The notes beneath the pieces were generated by a model, which saw nothing but the letters and a program-made list of their open reading frames with translations, searched no databases and had not been told where the DNA came from. A program made the position numbers and the translations under genes. Positions 31,579-41,473 of a stretch of DNA of 64,000 bases are shown piece by piece. Origin of the DNA: Ruminiclostridium josui JCM 17888 (GTDB lineage: Bacteria > Bacillota > Clostridia > Acetivibrionales > DSM-1351); NCBI RefSeq assembly GCF_000526495.1, contig NZ_JAGE01000002.1:248001-312000 (forward strand), given 5' to 3'. The number at the start of each line of letters is the position of its first letter. The stretch's first letter is position 1.

Positions 31579-34002
31579 TTATACTTTACCAAGAAAATAT
31601 TTATAAAAGTTGAATTTGACTCTGTTTACTTTTTCGGAAGTAAGTTTTAAAACAGTTTCAATAAAATCAATCATATCTTGTTTTGCTTTGTCAGGAAGGG
31701 TATCCCTGCTGTATCTAGCCTTGACATAATATTCGGTTATTATATTAAAATCGTATTTGTTAAAACTGTATCCTTTAAAGTCCATTATTTTTTCAACCCT
31801 TGTTCCAAATTGAAAGGGAGTTTCTCCAGCTGAGATAGTTACATTTTGTAATTTGAATAGCTTTATAATATAACTGTAGGCAGTCAAAACTGCATCATTT
31901 GGGTTTTGCTTTCTTATTTTGCTTAGTAAATAGTAAAATTTTATTCTGTTGAATGATACAATGATTAATATAGCCAGCAGAATCAATGAAATCAATGAAA
32001 TAGCTGTAATAAAAGCTACTCGGATAGTATTGCTATCTTCATTATCAGCAGGCAAATTACCGGAAAGATCTATAGTTTGATTGTTATTTCCCCTTTGATA
32101 TTTCTCCATCATTCTACGATATTCATCATAATATTGACCGGTCATATTAGTTGCAATAACAGGCCTTATATGGTTATCCTGGTACATTGCTGCTACAAAA
32201 GGAGAGGTAGGCTCAAAGGGAATCCATCCAAATCCCTCGAAATATGCTTCAACCCATGCATGAGCCTGCTGGTTTGTAACTTTAAAAATTCCATTCCTGT
32301 TGTCGGGAGGCAAGATATATCCTTCAACATAACGGGCAGGTATCCCAATGCACCTTAATAATACAGTCATAGCAGTTGCATAATACGTACAGTATCCTTT
32401 TTTGCCCTCAAAAAGGAAATAATCAACAAAATCTTTACTCAAAGGTGGTTTACCCGGCTTAAGGGTGTACGGATAGTTTGTGGCCAAATAAGTTTCTATA
32501 GCTTTTGCTTTATCATAGTTATTGCTTTGATTTATAGTTATATTCTCGGCCAGATCCCGAACTCTTTGAGTTACTGTACTTGGTAATGAAACATATTTTG
32601 TATAAATTTCACGTAATTGATCCTGAAGGGTACGAAATACATTTACACTAGCAATGACATTTCTGTCTTCGTCAGATAAGTTGTCTATGTCAATATTAAA
32701 TAAAAGCTTGAATTGATTTTTTTCATAAGTGTATAGATTATCCATTAAATACCCTTTGTAGCTCTGCCGGATACTGTTTTTGAATTCGTCACTGTTAAGA
32801 AACATATAATCGAAATTGACAATATATTCAAAATTGCTGCCTTGGGTTTTTTCGGCAGAAATCATTCCGGAATTATCTATAAATAATTTCAGCAGTTTTT
32901 TAGGTGTAATCTGATATGTCTTGGCAGGTATAAAAAGTGACTTTGTCTTCAGATTTTTAAATTTGACTTCGATTTTTGAACTTTTATATAGTTCATTTTT
33001 ATTACTTGAACTGTTAATCAGGCTTCCTGCTTCAAACTGATTAGCATCCACACTTATATTGCTAAAAGGTGATTGAACTGCGTTCCCATAGACAGGGTTA
33101 TAAGTAGGATCATCGTCATACCAACCATGACCGTTATAATATGCCTTTGAAGATGCTTTTAAGTAAAGATTATAGTACTCTGATTTTACATCCATAACAT
33201 GGGTTTTGTCAGGACTAATATTACCTCCCAGAATATCATTGTCTCCAAAACCTGTTGCGTTTAAAGAAAAGAAGTCAAAAGAGGAGGTATTTTTGTGTGA
33301 AAAGCTTTCAATTGCTTTGTCCAACTTACTATCCAACCAGGGCCAAGATATTCTTTTATTACCTATTGGAAAGTTAAAACTGAGAATTAGTACAGCTATA
33401 CAGACAGGGATTATGTACAGCAGGTACTTAAGTCTGTTGCCGGGATCGTAAGATTTTCCTTCGGTTCTTACTTTTAATATGTAAAAAAAGTAATAGAGCA
33501 GAAATGAAAAAAGAAAAAGAACAAATGCTGGTTTACTTACAAAAATGTTTGCATAAGCTTGGCCAAAGAACAAACTGAAGGTTATAAAGCTAACTAAGTA
33601 GATATTATACAGTTTAATGGCGAAGATATATACCATCAGCGTAACAATAAAGGTTATAAGAAACACTGTTATTGTTTGGTAACGCAAGTTTGGCTCGCCA
33701 ATGTATCCTTGCATTGTATCAATCAGCCAAATAGAGTAGGAACTAAAGCTATTTGAATTATATACTATAACAAAAGAACAGCCTGCAAGCAAAAACAATG
33801 TAATACCTGATACAATACAGGTAACTTTATTTTTTAGCATCAGATAAAAAATAAAAGTTAGTGGTACTACGTAAAGAAAAATGTTTATGCTCCATCTGTA
33901 TGTCATAAAAAGAGAGGTATACAGGGTCTGACAAACAGACAAGGATAAAAGCATTACTAATATTAAATTAACAAATACACTGTATTTATTTTCGCGTCCC
34001 AT
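31579..34002 (-). CDS. Transglutaminase-like membrane protein (TgpA type)
   Basis: 807 residues: about six to seven N-terminal membrane helices (1-215), a large extracellular region, then a transglutaminase core with Cys in KGYCTYYATAMTVLLRCIG, PARYVEGY, His in QQAHAWVEAYF and the acidic residue in GWIPFEPTS. A C-terminal membrane helix (about 672-695) and a DUF4129-like tail follow. The family is predicted to cleave or crosslink peptides at the cell surface. Its ATG shares a base with the stop (TGATG) of the upstream DUF58 gene, so translation is coupled in the moxR-DUF58-tgpA operon. Confidence 0.88.
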   Translation of the reverse strand: MGRENKYSVFVNLILVMLLSLSVCQTLYTSLFMTYRWSINIFLYVVPLTFIFYLMLKNKVTCIVSGITLFLLAGCSFVIVYNSNSFSSYSIWLIDTMQGYIGEPNLRYQTITVFLITFIVTLMVYIFAIKLYNIYLVSFITFSLFFGQAYANIFVSKPAFVLFLFSFLLYYFFYILKVRTEGKSYDPGNRLKYLLYIIPVCIAVLILSFNFPIGNKRISWPWLDSKLDKAIESFSHKNTSSFDFFSLNATGFGDNDILGGNISPDKTHVMDVKSEYYNLYLKASSKAYYNGHGWYDDDPTYNPVYGNAVQSPFSNISVDANQFEAGSLINSSSNKNELYKSSKIEVKFKNLKTKSLFIPAKTYQITPKKLLKLFIDNSGMISAEKTQGSNFEYIVNFDYMFLNSDEFKNSIRQSYKGYLMDNLYTYEKNQFKLLFNIDIDNLSDEDRNVIASVNVFRTLQDQLREIYTKYVSLPSTVTQRVRDLAENITINQSNNYDKAKAIETYLATNYPYTLKPGKPPLSKDFVDYFLFEGKKGYCTYYATAMTVLLRCIGIPARYVEGYILPPDNRNGIFKVTNQQAHAWVEAYFEGFGWIPFEPTSPFVAAMYQDNHIRPVIATNMTGQYYDEYRRMMEKYQRGNNNQTIDLSGNLPADNEDSNTIRVAFITAISLISLILLAILIIVSFNRIKFYYLLSKIRKQNPNDAVLTAYSYIIKLFKLQNVTISAGETPFQFGTRVEKIMDFKGYSFNKYDFNIITEYYVKARYSRDTLPDKAKQDMIDFIETVLKLTSEKVNRVKFNFYKYFLGKV

Positions 34003-35207
34003 CAGTCCGAACCTCCAAGTAAGATTTTTATATCATCGTCTGGATGTATGGAATATGCCTTAATACCTATTTCTGGAAGATTTTCCATTATATCTTCAAT
34101 GATGTCAGATTTTACATTTTGGGAACTGTCCGGTGATACATAAATTAGATTGACAGTATGGTTTGCCATCTGTGCTTTGTACATTTCATTATACAAATCA
34201 ATATCCAGTATACTGGTAAAAATAATCATATCCGATGGATTAGTACAGGATTCTGAATGAAACCTCAGAATGTCAGGCATGGGTACTTGCTCATCGAAGT
34301 TTACACATGATAATGATTTGTAGATTTGCTCGAAATCCATCATATTGGAAGCTTTGAACACCTCTAGCTTACCATTAAAATATACATAATTAACAGAAAC
34401 ATCCTTGGATAAATAATAATACAATACAGCAACAACCGCTTCAATTAGCTTATCTTCTATAATTATGTTTTCTTCATCACTATAGACATTTTTTCTTAGG
34501 TCAAGAAGAATATTTATATTTGCTTCTGTAACACCCTCATAGTTTTTAACCATAAGTTTGTCATTTCTGGCAGTAAGCTTCCAGTGTATCTTTCTGAAGC
34601 TGTCTCCGGCCATGTATTCACGGATATCTTTAATGTTATTTATATTATCCTGTAAACCGTTTTGAGTAGCTTGAGAATCGGAACTTCCCGAAGACATGAT
34701 ACTGAAATTTGAAAGATGCTCAATTTTAGGATAAACAATGATTTTTTTGGGTTCAGGTATTTTATACTTTAACTTTATTAACCCAAGAAAATCTTCAATA
34801 TAGATTTCACTTAGCCCTACATCATACTCACCTCTGAATTTACATTCCATATCAAAGATAAATTCCTTACCGGATTTGGGGCTGATGGCTAAGCTTTGTG
34901 AAGAATTTTTACCTTTAAAGGAGGAATGGGAACTAAAAAAGGTTGCAAAAACATAAGGGTATACTAAAATATCCTCGTTTGAAATCTTTACAACAAGCCT
35001 TACATTCTCTCCTTTTACAATAGTCCTTTTGTCTATTTCCTGTATAAATTTAATTCTTACAAATACAAATATGGTATATGCAAGAGATAATATAAATAAG
35101 GCAACAAGGGTGTTAAAAAAGAAGAAGGATACAAAGCCGCCGAAATTATATATAAATATTATTGACAATACAAATAAAAAGATAAAGGTAATTCTACTTT
35201 TTCTCAT
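34002..35207 (-). CDS. DUF58 domain protein
   Basis: 401 residues with two N-terminal membrane helices (about 5-45) and a DUF58 domain with the signature DIREYMAGDSFRKIHWKLTAR followed by a von Willebrand A-like region (INILLDLRKNVYSDEE). DUF58 proteins accompany MoxR ATPases, which are thought to act as chaperones in maturing such complexes. The gene overlaps the moxR gene by 14 bases upstream and the transglutaminase gene downstream. Confidence 0.88.
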   Translation of the reverse strand: MRKSRITFIFLFVLSIIFIYNFGGFVSFFFFNTLVALFILSLAYTIFVFVRIKFIQEIDKRTIVKGENVRLVVKISNEDILVYPYVFATFFSSHSSFKGKNSSQSLAISPKSGKEFIFDMECKFRGEYDVGLSEIYIEDFLGLIKLKYKIPEPKKIIVYPKIEHLSNFSIMSSGSSDSQATQNGLQDNINNIKDIREYMAGDSFRKIHWKLTARNDKLMVKNYEGVTEANINILLDLRKNVYSDEENIIIEDKLIEAVVAVLYYYLSKDVSVNYVYFNGKLEVFKASNMMDFEQIYKSLSCVNFDEQVPMPDILRFHSESCTNPSDMIIFTSILDIDLYNEMYKAQMANHTVNLIYVSPDSSQNVKSDIIEDIMENLPEIGIKAYSIHPDDDIKILLGGSD

Positions 35208-36159
35208 AGTTATCTACCATAGGTATGTATACCTTGTCAATTATTGAAGTTAGTATGTCAGAGGAGGACATTTTTTTGAGCTTAGCCTCCTGCTTTAAAA
35301 CAAGTCTGTGTGAAAGGGTAGGCAGAAGCATCTTTTTTATGTCTTCAGGAATTACATAATCTCTGCCGTTGAAATACGCCCATGCCTGCGCAGCACGACA
35401 AACTGCAATTGAACCTCTCGGACTTGCCCCAAGGGCAATATACTGGTTCTTTCTTGTCATACTTACAATATCAATAACATAGTTTTTTAAGGTCTTATCT
35501 ATGTAAATCTGTTTTACATCTTTTTGAATTTGAAGAATATCGTCACTAGTTGCAACTGCTTCAAGAGTTTCTAATGGATTATCTTCCAGAAATCTTGATA
35601 AGATATAAACTTCTTCACCTTGTTGAGGGTATCCAAGAGATATTTTTATGAAGAACCTGTCCATCTGTGCCTCAGGAAGAGGATATGTACCAATATATTC
35701 AATTGGATTTTGGGTTGCCAGAACCATGAATGGTTTTGGAAGCTTATATGTAGTACCGTCAACTGTGACTTGGTTTTCTTCCATTATTTCCAGCAAACTG
35801 GACTGGGTTTTAGGAGAGGTTCTATTAATTTCATCGGCAAGAAGAATTTGACACATAGCTGTTCCCGGCCTGAATTCGAACTCTCCCGTTTTTTGATTGA
35901 ATATTGAAAAACCGGTTATATCAGAGGGAAGAACATCTGGGGTAAACTGAATTCTTTTAAAGGATGCAGAAATGGATTTGGCCAAAGCTGAAACAAGGCT
36001 CGTTTTACCTACGCCGGGAACATCCTCCAAAAGAACGTGTCCATTACTGATAAGGGCAATTATTGCTAATTCAATAGCATTTCTTTTTCCGACAATTACA
36101 TTTTCAACATTATCGGCAATTCTTTTTAAAAGAGCAGAATTATTATTAATATAAACCAT
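35194..36159 (-). CDS. MoxR family AAA+ ATPase
   Basis: 321 residues. Walker A LLEDVPGVGKTSLVSALAKS, Walker B LLADEINRTSPKTQSSLLEIMEE, sensor ATQNPIEYIGTYPLPEAQMDRF and the C-terminal lid (ALGASPRGSIAVCRAAQAWA) identify it as MoxR. First gene of the minus-strand operon with DUF58 and transglutaminase genes. AAGGAGATGG-type SD is visible before the start. Confidence 0.93.
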   Translation of the reverse strand: MVYINNNSALLKRIADNVENVIVGKRNAIELAIIALISNGHVLLEDVPGVGKTSLVSALAKSISASFKRIQFTPDVLPSDITGFSIFNQKTGEFEFRPGTAMCQILLADEINRTSPKTQSSLLEIMEENQVTVDGTTYKLPKPFMVLATQNPIEYIGTYPLPEAQMDRFFIKISLGYPQQGEEVYILSRFLEDNPLETLEAVATSDDILQIQKDVKQIYIDKTLKNYVIDIVSMTRKNQYIALGASPRGSIAVCRAAQAWAYFNGRDYVIPEDIKKMLLPTLSHRLVLKQEAKLKKMSSSDILTSIIDKVYIPMVDNYEKK

Positions 36160-36177
36160 CTCCTTGCGATAAAATAT

Positions 36178-36206
36178 ACTATATTAAGTATATAAGATTA
36201 AGACAA
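36178..36206 (-). promoter_or_regulatory. Sigma-A promoter of the moxR operon
   Basis: Minus strand: TTGTCT (36201-36206), 17 bases, TATAGT (36178-36183). The 316-base gap between moxR and rpsO holds this promoter, the rpsO promoter and the rpsO leader; nothing else is recognised. Confidence 0.65.
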
Positions 36207-36346
36207 TTTAATCCATAAATTCTAATAATTTAATTGAAATATAGGAAATAGTTGTTTGATTTTAATATGTTCTTAGTAAAAAATAATACAAGTTAAAAAT
36301 ATAGTAATATAAGGTTTTTAACTTTATGATATACATAAATTTATCA

Positions 36347-36375
36347 TTGTAAATATTTATTAATTGTGCTAAAAT
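36347..36375 (+). promoter_or_regulatory. Sigma-A promoter of rpsO (extended -10)
   Basis: TTGTAA (36347-36352), 17 bases, TAAAAT (36370-36375) preceded by TGC, an extended -10. Confidence 0.7.
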
Positions 36376-36389
36376 ACATAAGTATGAAA

Positions 36390-36455
36390 TTTATAACCAT
36401 TAACTAGGTTTTTGGGTTACTCCATCCAATTACCCGGTTTATGGCGATTCAACAA
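36390..36455 (+). promoter_or_regulatory. Structured rpsO leader, candidate S15 autoregulatory site
   Basis: CCAT (36397-36400) can pair with ATGG (36441-36444) and GGGT (36414-36417) with ACCC (36432-36435), enclosing a branched fold just before the SD. Firmicute rpsO leaders often bind S15 this way; the assignment here is inference from position and pairing. Confidence 0.4.
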
Positions 36456-36475
36456 AATCTTGGAGGTATTTTAAA

Positions 36476-36739
36476 ATGGTTAAAGATTTAAAGCAGGAAA
36501 TAATTGCTAAGTATCAGTTGCATGAAGGTGATACTGGTTCACCAGAAGTTCAGGTTGCTATTCTTACAGAGAGAATCAACCACCTTAATGAACACTTAAA
36601 GATTCATAAAAAGGACTACCATTCAGGAAGAGGACTTCTTAAAATGGTTGGTGCAAGAAGAAGCTTATTAAATTATCTTAAAAAGAATGATATCGAAAGA
36701 TACCGTGCAATTATTGAAAAACTTGGTCTAAGAAAATAA
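36476..36739 (+). CDS. rpsO: 30S ribosomal protein S15
   Basis: 87 residues, the normal S15 length, with [53 protein letters not shown]; binds the central domain of 16S rRNA. SD TGGAGGT precedes ATG 36476. A strong terminator separates it from pnp, although the rpsO-pnp order itself is conserved across bacteria. Confidence 0.97.
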   Translation: MVKDLKQEIIAKYQLHEGDTGSPEVQVAILTERINHLNEHLKIHKKDYHSGRGLLKMVGARRSLLNYLKKNDIERYRAIIEKLGLRK

Positions 36740-36743
36740 TCAT

Positions 36744-36780
36744 ATAAAAGCAGGCAGGCTAACCGCCTGCCTGCTTTTAT
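36744..36780 (+). terminator. Strong intrinsic terminator after rpsO
   Basis: 16-bp perfect stem: ATAAAAGCAGGCAGGC (36744-36759) / GCCTGCCTGCTTTTAT (36765-36780), loop TAACC. Confidence 0.92.
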
Positions 36781-36838
36781 ATGCATTCAGAATACATACG
36801 TATTGTGGAAATATTTAAGTATAATTTATGGAAATAAG

Positions 36839-36867
36839 TTGTGTTAAATATGAAATAATACTAATAA
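36839..36867 (+). promoter_or_regulatory. Possible promoter of pnp
   Basis: TTGTGT (36839-36844), 17 bases, TAATAA (36862-36867). If used, the RNA would begin at the foot of the long pnp leader hairpin. Confidence 0.4.
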
Positions 36868-36871
36868 AGCA

Positions 36872-36965
36872 CATATGACTATAGACGGTAGAAGGTAGAT
36901 TGTGCGTCAAAAATCAATTTGGCGTAGAATCTACATGCTACAGTCTATAGTTTTAATAGCATATG
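36872..36965 (+). promoter_or_regulatory. Long stem-loop in the pnp leader
   Basis: Stacked pairings: CATATG (36872-36877) with CATATG (36960-36965), CTATAGAC (36879-36886) with GTCTATAG (36943-36950), GTAGATT (36895-36901) with AATCTAC (36928-36934), and CGTCAAA (36905-36911) with TTTGGCG (36918-36924) around a 6-base loop. The position matches the RNase III-processed leader hairpin of enterobacterial pnp. Confidence 0.7.
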
Positions 36966-36995
36966 TAAAACTATTAAAAACTTAGGAGGACTTAT

Positions 36996-39107
36996 ATGTT
37001 TAAAACATTTAGCATGGAACTTGCAGGTAGAACACTAACAGTTGAAACAGGGAAGCTTGCCCAATTGGCAAATGGCTCAGCATTAATCAGATACGGAGAT
37101 ACCGTAGTAATGTCTTCAGCAACAGCTTCGGCTGCACCAAGAGATGGAATTGATTTTTTCCCGCTCAGCGTTGATTATGAAGAAAGACTATATGCAGTAG
37201 GAAAGATTCCCGGTGGATTTATTAAGAGAGAAGGAAAGCCTTCTGAAAAAGCAATATTGACTTCAAGAGTTATAGACAGACCAATCAGACCTCTTTTCCC
37301 AAAGGATTTGAGAAATGATGTAGCTGTTGTAAATACAGTAATGTCAGTTGAACAGGATAATTCTCCTGAAATAGCTGCAATGATAGGAGCTTCCGTTGCA
37401 ATAAGTATTTCAGATATACCCTTTAACGGACCTATTGGTGGAGTTGTTCTTGGTTTAATAGACGGTGAAGTAATCATTAACCCAAATGAAGAACAGCGTG
37501 CAAAAAGCAAGATGTATGTTACACTTGCCGGAACAAAGGAAAAGATAACAATGATTGAAGCAGGAGCTGACATAGTTCCTGAGGATGTTATGTTGGATGC
37601 CATTAAAAAGGGTCACGAAGAGATAAAAAAGATTTGTGACTTTATTGATGGAATAGTAAAAGAGGTAGGTAAACCTAAATTTACCTATGAATCAGCAGAT
37701 GTTCCTGCAGAAATATTTGCTGCAGTAAAAGAATTTGCATATGATAAAATGCGTATTGCAGTTCTGGCAACAGATAAGCAGGACAGAGATACCAAGGTTT
37801 CAGAATTAACAGAAGAAACTCAGGCAGCTTTGGCTGAACAATTCCCTGAAATGGAAAGCAAGATAAATGATGCTATATATAAGCTTGAAAAGAAAGTAGT
37901 TCGTGAATATATATTAAAGGAAGGAAAGCGTGTTGACGGCAGACGTTTAGACGAGATAAGACCACTTTCCGCAGAAGTTGGCATATTGCCAAGAACGCAT
38001 GGCTCAGGTCTTTTCCAGAGAGGACAAACTCAAGTACTTACTACTGTAACATTAGGTGCAATGGGAGATGTTCAAATGCTGGACGGTATTGATACCGAAG
38101 AAACTAAGAGATACATGCATCACTACAATTTCCCTGGCTACAGTGTAGGTGAAGCAAAGACTTCAAGAGGCCCCGGAAGAAGGGAAATCGGACATGGTGC
38201 TTTAGCTGAAAGGTCACTTGTACCTGTTATTCCATCAGAAACCGAATTCCCATATGCATTCAGGCTTGTATCAGAAGTATTGATGTCAAATGGTTCAACC
38301 TCACAGGGTAGCGTATGCGGTAGTACTTTGGCACTTATGGACGCAGGAGTTCCTATAAAAGCACCTGTAGCTGGTATATCAGCAGGATTGGTTATTGACG
38401 AAGAGAACCCAGACAATTTTATAACCTTTATGGATATTCAGGGTATAGAAGACTTCTTCGGAGATATGGACTTTAAGGTTGCAGGAACAACAGAAGGTAT
38501 AACTGCTATTCAGATGGATATAAAGGTTGACGGTCTTAATTATGAAATTATTCGTCAGGCATTTGAGTTAACAAGAAAAGGTCGTTTACAGATTATTAAC
38601 GATGTAATTTTGAAGACTATACCTGAACCTAGAAAAGAACTTTCGGAATATGCGCCCAAAATAATAACTACTAATATAGATCCAGAAAAAATCCGCGATG
38701 TCATTGGACCTGGTGGAAAGATGATAAACAAGATAATAGCTGAAACAGGTGTAAAAATAGACATTGAGGAAGATGGCAGAGTATATATTTTAACACCTGA
38801 CAGTGCAGCTGCACAAAAGGCTCTTAGGATAATACAGGGAATAGCAAAGGATATTGAACCAGGTGAGGTATACCTTGGTAAAGTTGTAAGAATAACAACT
38901 TTCGGTGCTTTTGTTGAAATACTACCTGGTAAGGAAGGTTTGGTTCATATTTCAAAACTTGATAAAAAGAGAGTTGAAAAAGTCGAAGATGTTGTTAATA
39001 TCGGCGATGAAATTCTTGTAAAAGTTACTGAGATTGATAAGCAGGGAAGAATCAATTTGTCAAGAAAAGATGCTATGGCTGAGGAAAATACAACAAAAGA
39101 AAAATAA
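36996..39107 (+). CDS. pnp: Polyribonucleotide nucleotidyltransferase (PNPase)
   Basis: 3'-5' phosphorolytic exoribonuclease. 703 residues: two RNase PH domains (about 10-140 and 310-450, the second with [13 protein letters not shown] and [13 protein letters not shown]), an alpha-helical linker between them, then a KH domain ([29 protein letters not shown]) and an S1 domain ([31 protein letters not shown]). TAGGAGG lies before ATG 36996. The preceding leader hairpin suggests post-transcriptional control. Confidence 0.97.
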   Translation: MFKTFSMELAGRTLTVETGKLAQLANGSALIRYGDTVVMSSATASAAPRDGIDFFPLSVDYEERLYAVGKIPGGFIKREGKPSEKAILTSRVIDRPIRPLFPKDLRNDVAVVNTVMSVEQDNSPEIAAMIGASVAISISDIPFNGPIGGVVLGLIDGEVIINPNEEQRAKSKMYVTLAGTKEKITMIEAGADIVPEDVMLDAIKKGHEEIKKICDFIDGIVKEVGKPKFTYESADVPAEIFAAVKEFAYDKMRIAVLATDKQDRDTKVSELTEETQAALAEQFPEMESKINDAIYKLEKKVVREYILKEGKRVDGRRLDEIRPLSAEVGILPRTHGSGLFQRGQTQVLTTVTLGAMGDVQMLDGIDTEETKRYMHHYNFPGYSVGEAKTSRGPGRREIGHGALAERSLVPVIPSETEFPYAFRLVSEVLMSNGSTSQGSVCGSTLALMDAGVPIKAPVAGISAGLVIDEENPDNFITFMDIQGIEDFFGDMDFKVAGTTEGITAIQMDIKVDGLNYEIIRQAFELTRKGRLQIINDVILKTIPEPRKELSEYAPKIITTNIDPEKIRDVIGPGGKMINKIIAETGVKIDIEEDGRVYILTPDSAAAQKALRIIQGIAKDIEPGEVYLGKVVRITTFGAFVEILPGKEGLVHISKLDKKRVEKVEDVVNIGDEILVKVTEIDKQGRINLSRKDAMAEENTTKEK

Positions 39108-39196
39108 ATCCTTAGTTTATTGTGAATTGATTTTTGGGGGCGTAGACTTTTGGTTTACGCCCAATTATGTATTTAAAATTTACATCGGAGGACTAG

Positions 39197-40432
39197 ATGT
39201 TCAAAAAAGTACAATTAAGTAATGGATTAAGACTTGTATATGAAAGAATTCCATATGTTAGGTCAGTTTCAGTTGGCATCTGGGTTGGTACTGGTTCCAG
39301 AAATGAAACGTCAGAAAATAACGGCATATCCCATTTTATTGAGCATATGCTTTTTAAAGGAACTTCTAAAAGGTCCGCAAAGGATGTTGCTGAGTGTATA
39401 GACGCTATCGGTGGACAGATAAACGCGTTTACCGGTAAAGAATGTACATGTTATTATACAAAAACACTGGATACTCATCTTGATATTGCCGTGGATGTGC
39501 TGGCTGACATGTTTTTTAACTCATCATTTGCCAGTGATGATATTAACGTAGAAAAGCGTGTTGTAATTGAAGAAATAGGTATGTACGAGGATACCCCTGA
39601 GGAACTGGTACATGATATTTTTTCTGAAATGGTATGGGATGGAAATCCATTAGGATATCCTATTCTCGGTACTGAAATGTGTATTAACAAATTTGACAGA
39701 AATATGATATTAAAGTACATGGATGAATTTTATACACCTTACAATACAGTAATATCAGTTGCAGGTAATTTTGATGAAGTAAAGCTTATTGAACTTATTA
39801 ATAAGTACTTTCAGTATTGGAAATTTGATAAAACCTTCAGTAATAAATTTACTCCTGCACAGTACAAGGTTAATAAAATTGTACGTGAAAAGGATACGGA
39901 ACAGGTTCACTTATGTATGGGTTTTGAAGGTATTGAACACGGGAACGAAAAGTTATATTCATTACTAGCTCTAAATAACATATTGGGAGGCGGAATGAGT
40001 TCTCGCTTGTTTCAGAATATAAGAGAAAAAAGAGGACTTGTTTATTCCATTTATTCATACCCATCAACTTATCAGGGCTCAGGTCTTTTTGTAATATACG
40101 CTGGGATGAATCCTGAATATCTTCAAACAGTTATTGATCTGACAAAAGAGGAATTGAACCTTATTATTAAGAAAGGTATAACAAAGGATGAACTGAATAA
40201 GGCAAAAGAACAGCTAAAGGGCAATTATATTCTGGGGCTAGAGAGTACCAGCAGCAGGATGAATAGCATAGGAAAATCTGAATTGATGCTTGGTAAAATA
40301 AACACTCCTGAGGAGATATTGCAGAAAATTGAAAGAGTTAATATGGACAGCGTTGATGAAATGATTAAAAGAGTGTTTAATTTTGAAAAAATGAGTATTT
40401 CAGCAGTTGGAAATATTAAAAACAATATATAA
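39197..40432 (+). CDS. M16 family zinc peptidase (YmxG/PqqL-like)
   Basis: 411 residues with the inverted zinc motif HFIEH (HxxEH) near residue 50, the distal glutamate in EKRVVIEEIGMYED, and the C-terminal M16 domain with GGGMSSRLFQNIREKRGLVYSIYS. It is the processing-peptidase-like protein that follows pnp in Bacillus and clostridia; substrate unknown. SD CGGAGG precedes ATG 39197. A strong terminator follows. Confidence 0.92.
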   Translation: MFKKVQLSNGLRLVYERIPYVRSVSVGIWVGTGSRNETSENNGISHFIEHMLFKGTSKRSAKDVAECIDAIGGQINAFTGKECTCYYTKTLDTHLDIAVDVLADMFFNSSFASDDINVEKRVVIEEIGMYEDTPEELVHDIFSEMVWDGNPLGYPILGTEMCINKFDRNMILKYMDEFYTPYNTVISVAGNFDEVKLIELINKYFQYWKFDKTFSNKFTPAQYKVNKIVREKDTEQVHLCMGFEGIEHGNEKLYSLLALNNILGGGMSSRLFQNIREKRGLVYSIYSYPSTYQGSGLFVIYAGMNPEYLQTVIDLTKEELNLIIKKGITKDELNKAKEQLKGNYILGLESTSSRMNSIGKSELMLGKINTPEEILQKIERVNMDSVDEMIKRVFNFEKMSISAVGNIKNNI

Positions 40433-40439
40433 TATTTAT

Positions 40440-40486
40440 TAACAAAACAGACCGATGGATTTAAGCCATCGGTCTGTTTTGTTATG
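40440..40486 (+). terminator. Strong intrinsic terminator after the M16 gene
   Basis: Perfect 18- to 19-bp stem: the left arm begins TAACAAAACAGACC at 40440, the right arm is CCATCGGTCTGTTTTGTTA ending at about 40484; 7-base loop. Confidence 0.9.
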
Positions 40487-40519
40487 CTCAAATATCAGAA
40501 TTAGTGTATTTGGTACAGG

Positions 40520-40548
40520 CACTCGGTATATGTTTGTTTCATAAGATA
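40520..40548 (+). promoter_or_regulatory. Candidate sigma-K (mother-cell) promoter of dpaA
   Basis: CATAAGATA at 40540-40548 fits the sigma-K -10 pattern CATAnnnTA exactly; an AC-containing -35 (CAC at 40520-40522) lies 17 bases upstream. Bacillus spoVF (dpaAB) is sigma-K dependent. Confidence 0.55.
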
Positions 40549-40595
40549 TACTAGTCGTCATAATTAGTTTATTCTTCGGTTGCGTGGGAGGGCTT

Positions 40596-41471
40596 ATGGT
40601 GAGTAGTAAAAGGTATAGCATAATAGGAGGAGATTTACGAAGTGTAAAGTTGGCAGAGTTAATTGCGCAAGATGGTAATTCCGTTAATATATATGGTTTT
40701 ACAACAGCGGGTTTTGAGATAAAACTGAAACAAAGCAAAACCTTAATGGAGTCTGTCGTAGATTCAGATGTAATAATCGGACCCATACCTTGTTCAAATG
40801 ATAACGAGTTTATAAATGCTCCTTTTCATAATGAGAGTATTCATGTGAACGAGTTATTTAAAGCAATGAATAAAAATCAACTTTTCCTTGCAGGAAGAAT
40901 AAGTGATAAAATAAGTCACTTGGCGCAAGTATGTAATGTTTATACAGTTGACTTGCTAGAGAGGGAGGAAATGGCGGTTTTAAACGCAATACCTACCGCT
41001 GAGGGTGCTATTCAAATTGCAATGGAAGAAATGCCAATAACTTTACATAACAGCAATTCACTGATTTTAGGATACGGAAGAATAGGCAAAATTCTCGCAA
41101 AGATGCTGCATGGTATAGGTTCCAATGTTTATGTTGAAGCACGTAAGTATGCTGATTTGGCTTGGATAAGGAGCTTAGGGTACCATCCTGTAATGCTGAG
41201 TAATCTATCACAGGTTCTTGAAAAAGCAGATGTTATCTTTAATACTATTCCATCTATGGTACTTAATTATGAGCTTTTAAAATTACTGAATCCCGAATGT
41301 CTTATAATAGACCTTGCATCAAAGCCTGGAGGGGTTGATTTTAGCAAGGCTAAAGAACTTGGACTAAAAGCTATCTGGGCTCTATCACTTCCGGGAAAAG
41401 TTGCCCCTGTAACAGCAGCAGGATTTATTAAAGATACTACATATAACATTATTGAAGAGTTGGGGGTATAA
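40596..41471 (+). CDS. dpaA: Dipicolinate synthase subunit A
   Basis: Rossmann-fold subunit of dipicolinate synthase, which makes the calcium-chelating dipicolinic acid of the spore core in the mother cell from dihydrodipicolinate. 291 residues with IGGDLRSVKLAELIAQDG at the N-terminus, GAIQIAMEEMPITLHNSNSLILGYGRIGKILAKMLHGIGSNVYVEARK (NAD(P)-binding) and LIIDLASKPGGVDF. ATG 40596 follows GGGAGGG; the frame also has a GTG at 40599. dpaB begins two bases after its stop. Confidence 0.92.
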   Translation: MVSSKRYSIIGGDLRSVKLAELIAQDGNSVNIYGFTTAGFEIKLKQSKTLMESVVDSDVIIGPIPCSNDNEFINAPFHNESIHVNELFKAMNKNQLFLAGRISDKISHLAQVCNVYTVDLLEREEMAVLNAIPTAEGAIQIAMEEMPITLHNSNSLILGYGRIGKILAKMLHGIGSNVYVEARKYADLAWIRSLGYHPVMLSNLSQVLEKADVIFNTIPSMVLNYELLKLLNPECLIIDLASKPGGVDFSKAKELGLKAIWALSLPGKVAPVTAAGFIKDTTYNIIEELGV

Positions 41472-41473
41472 AC

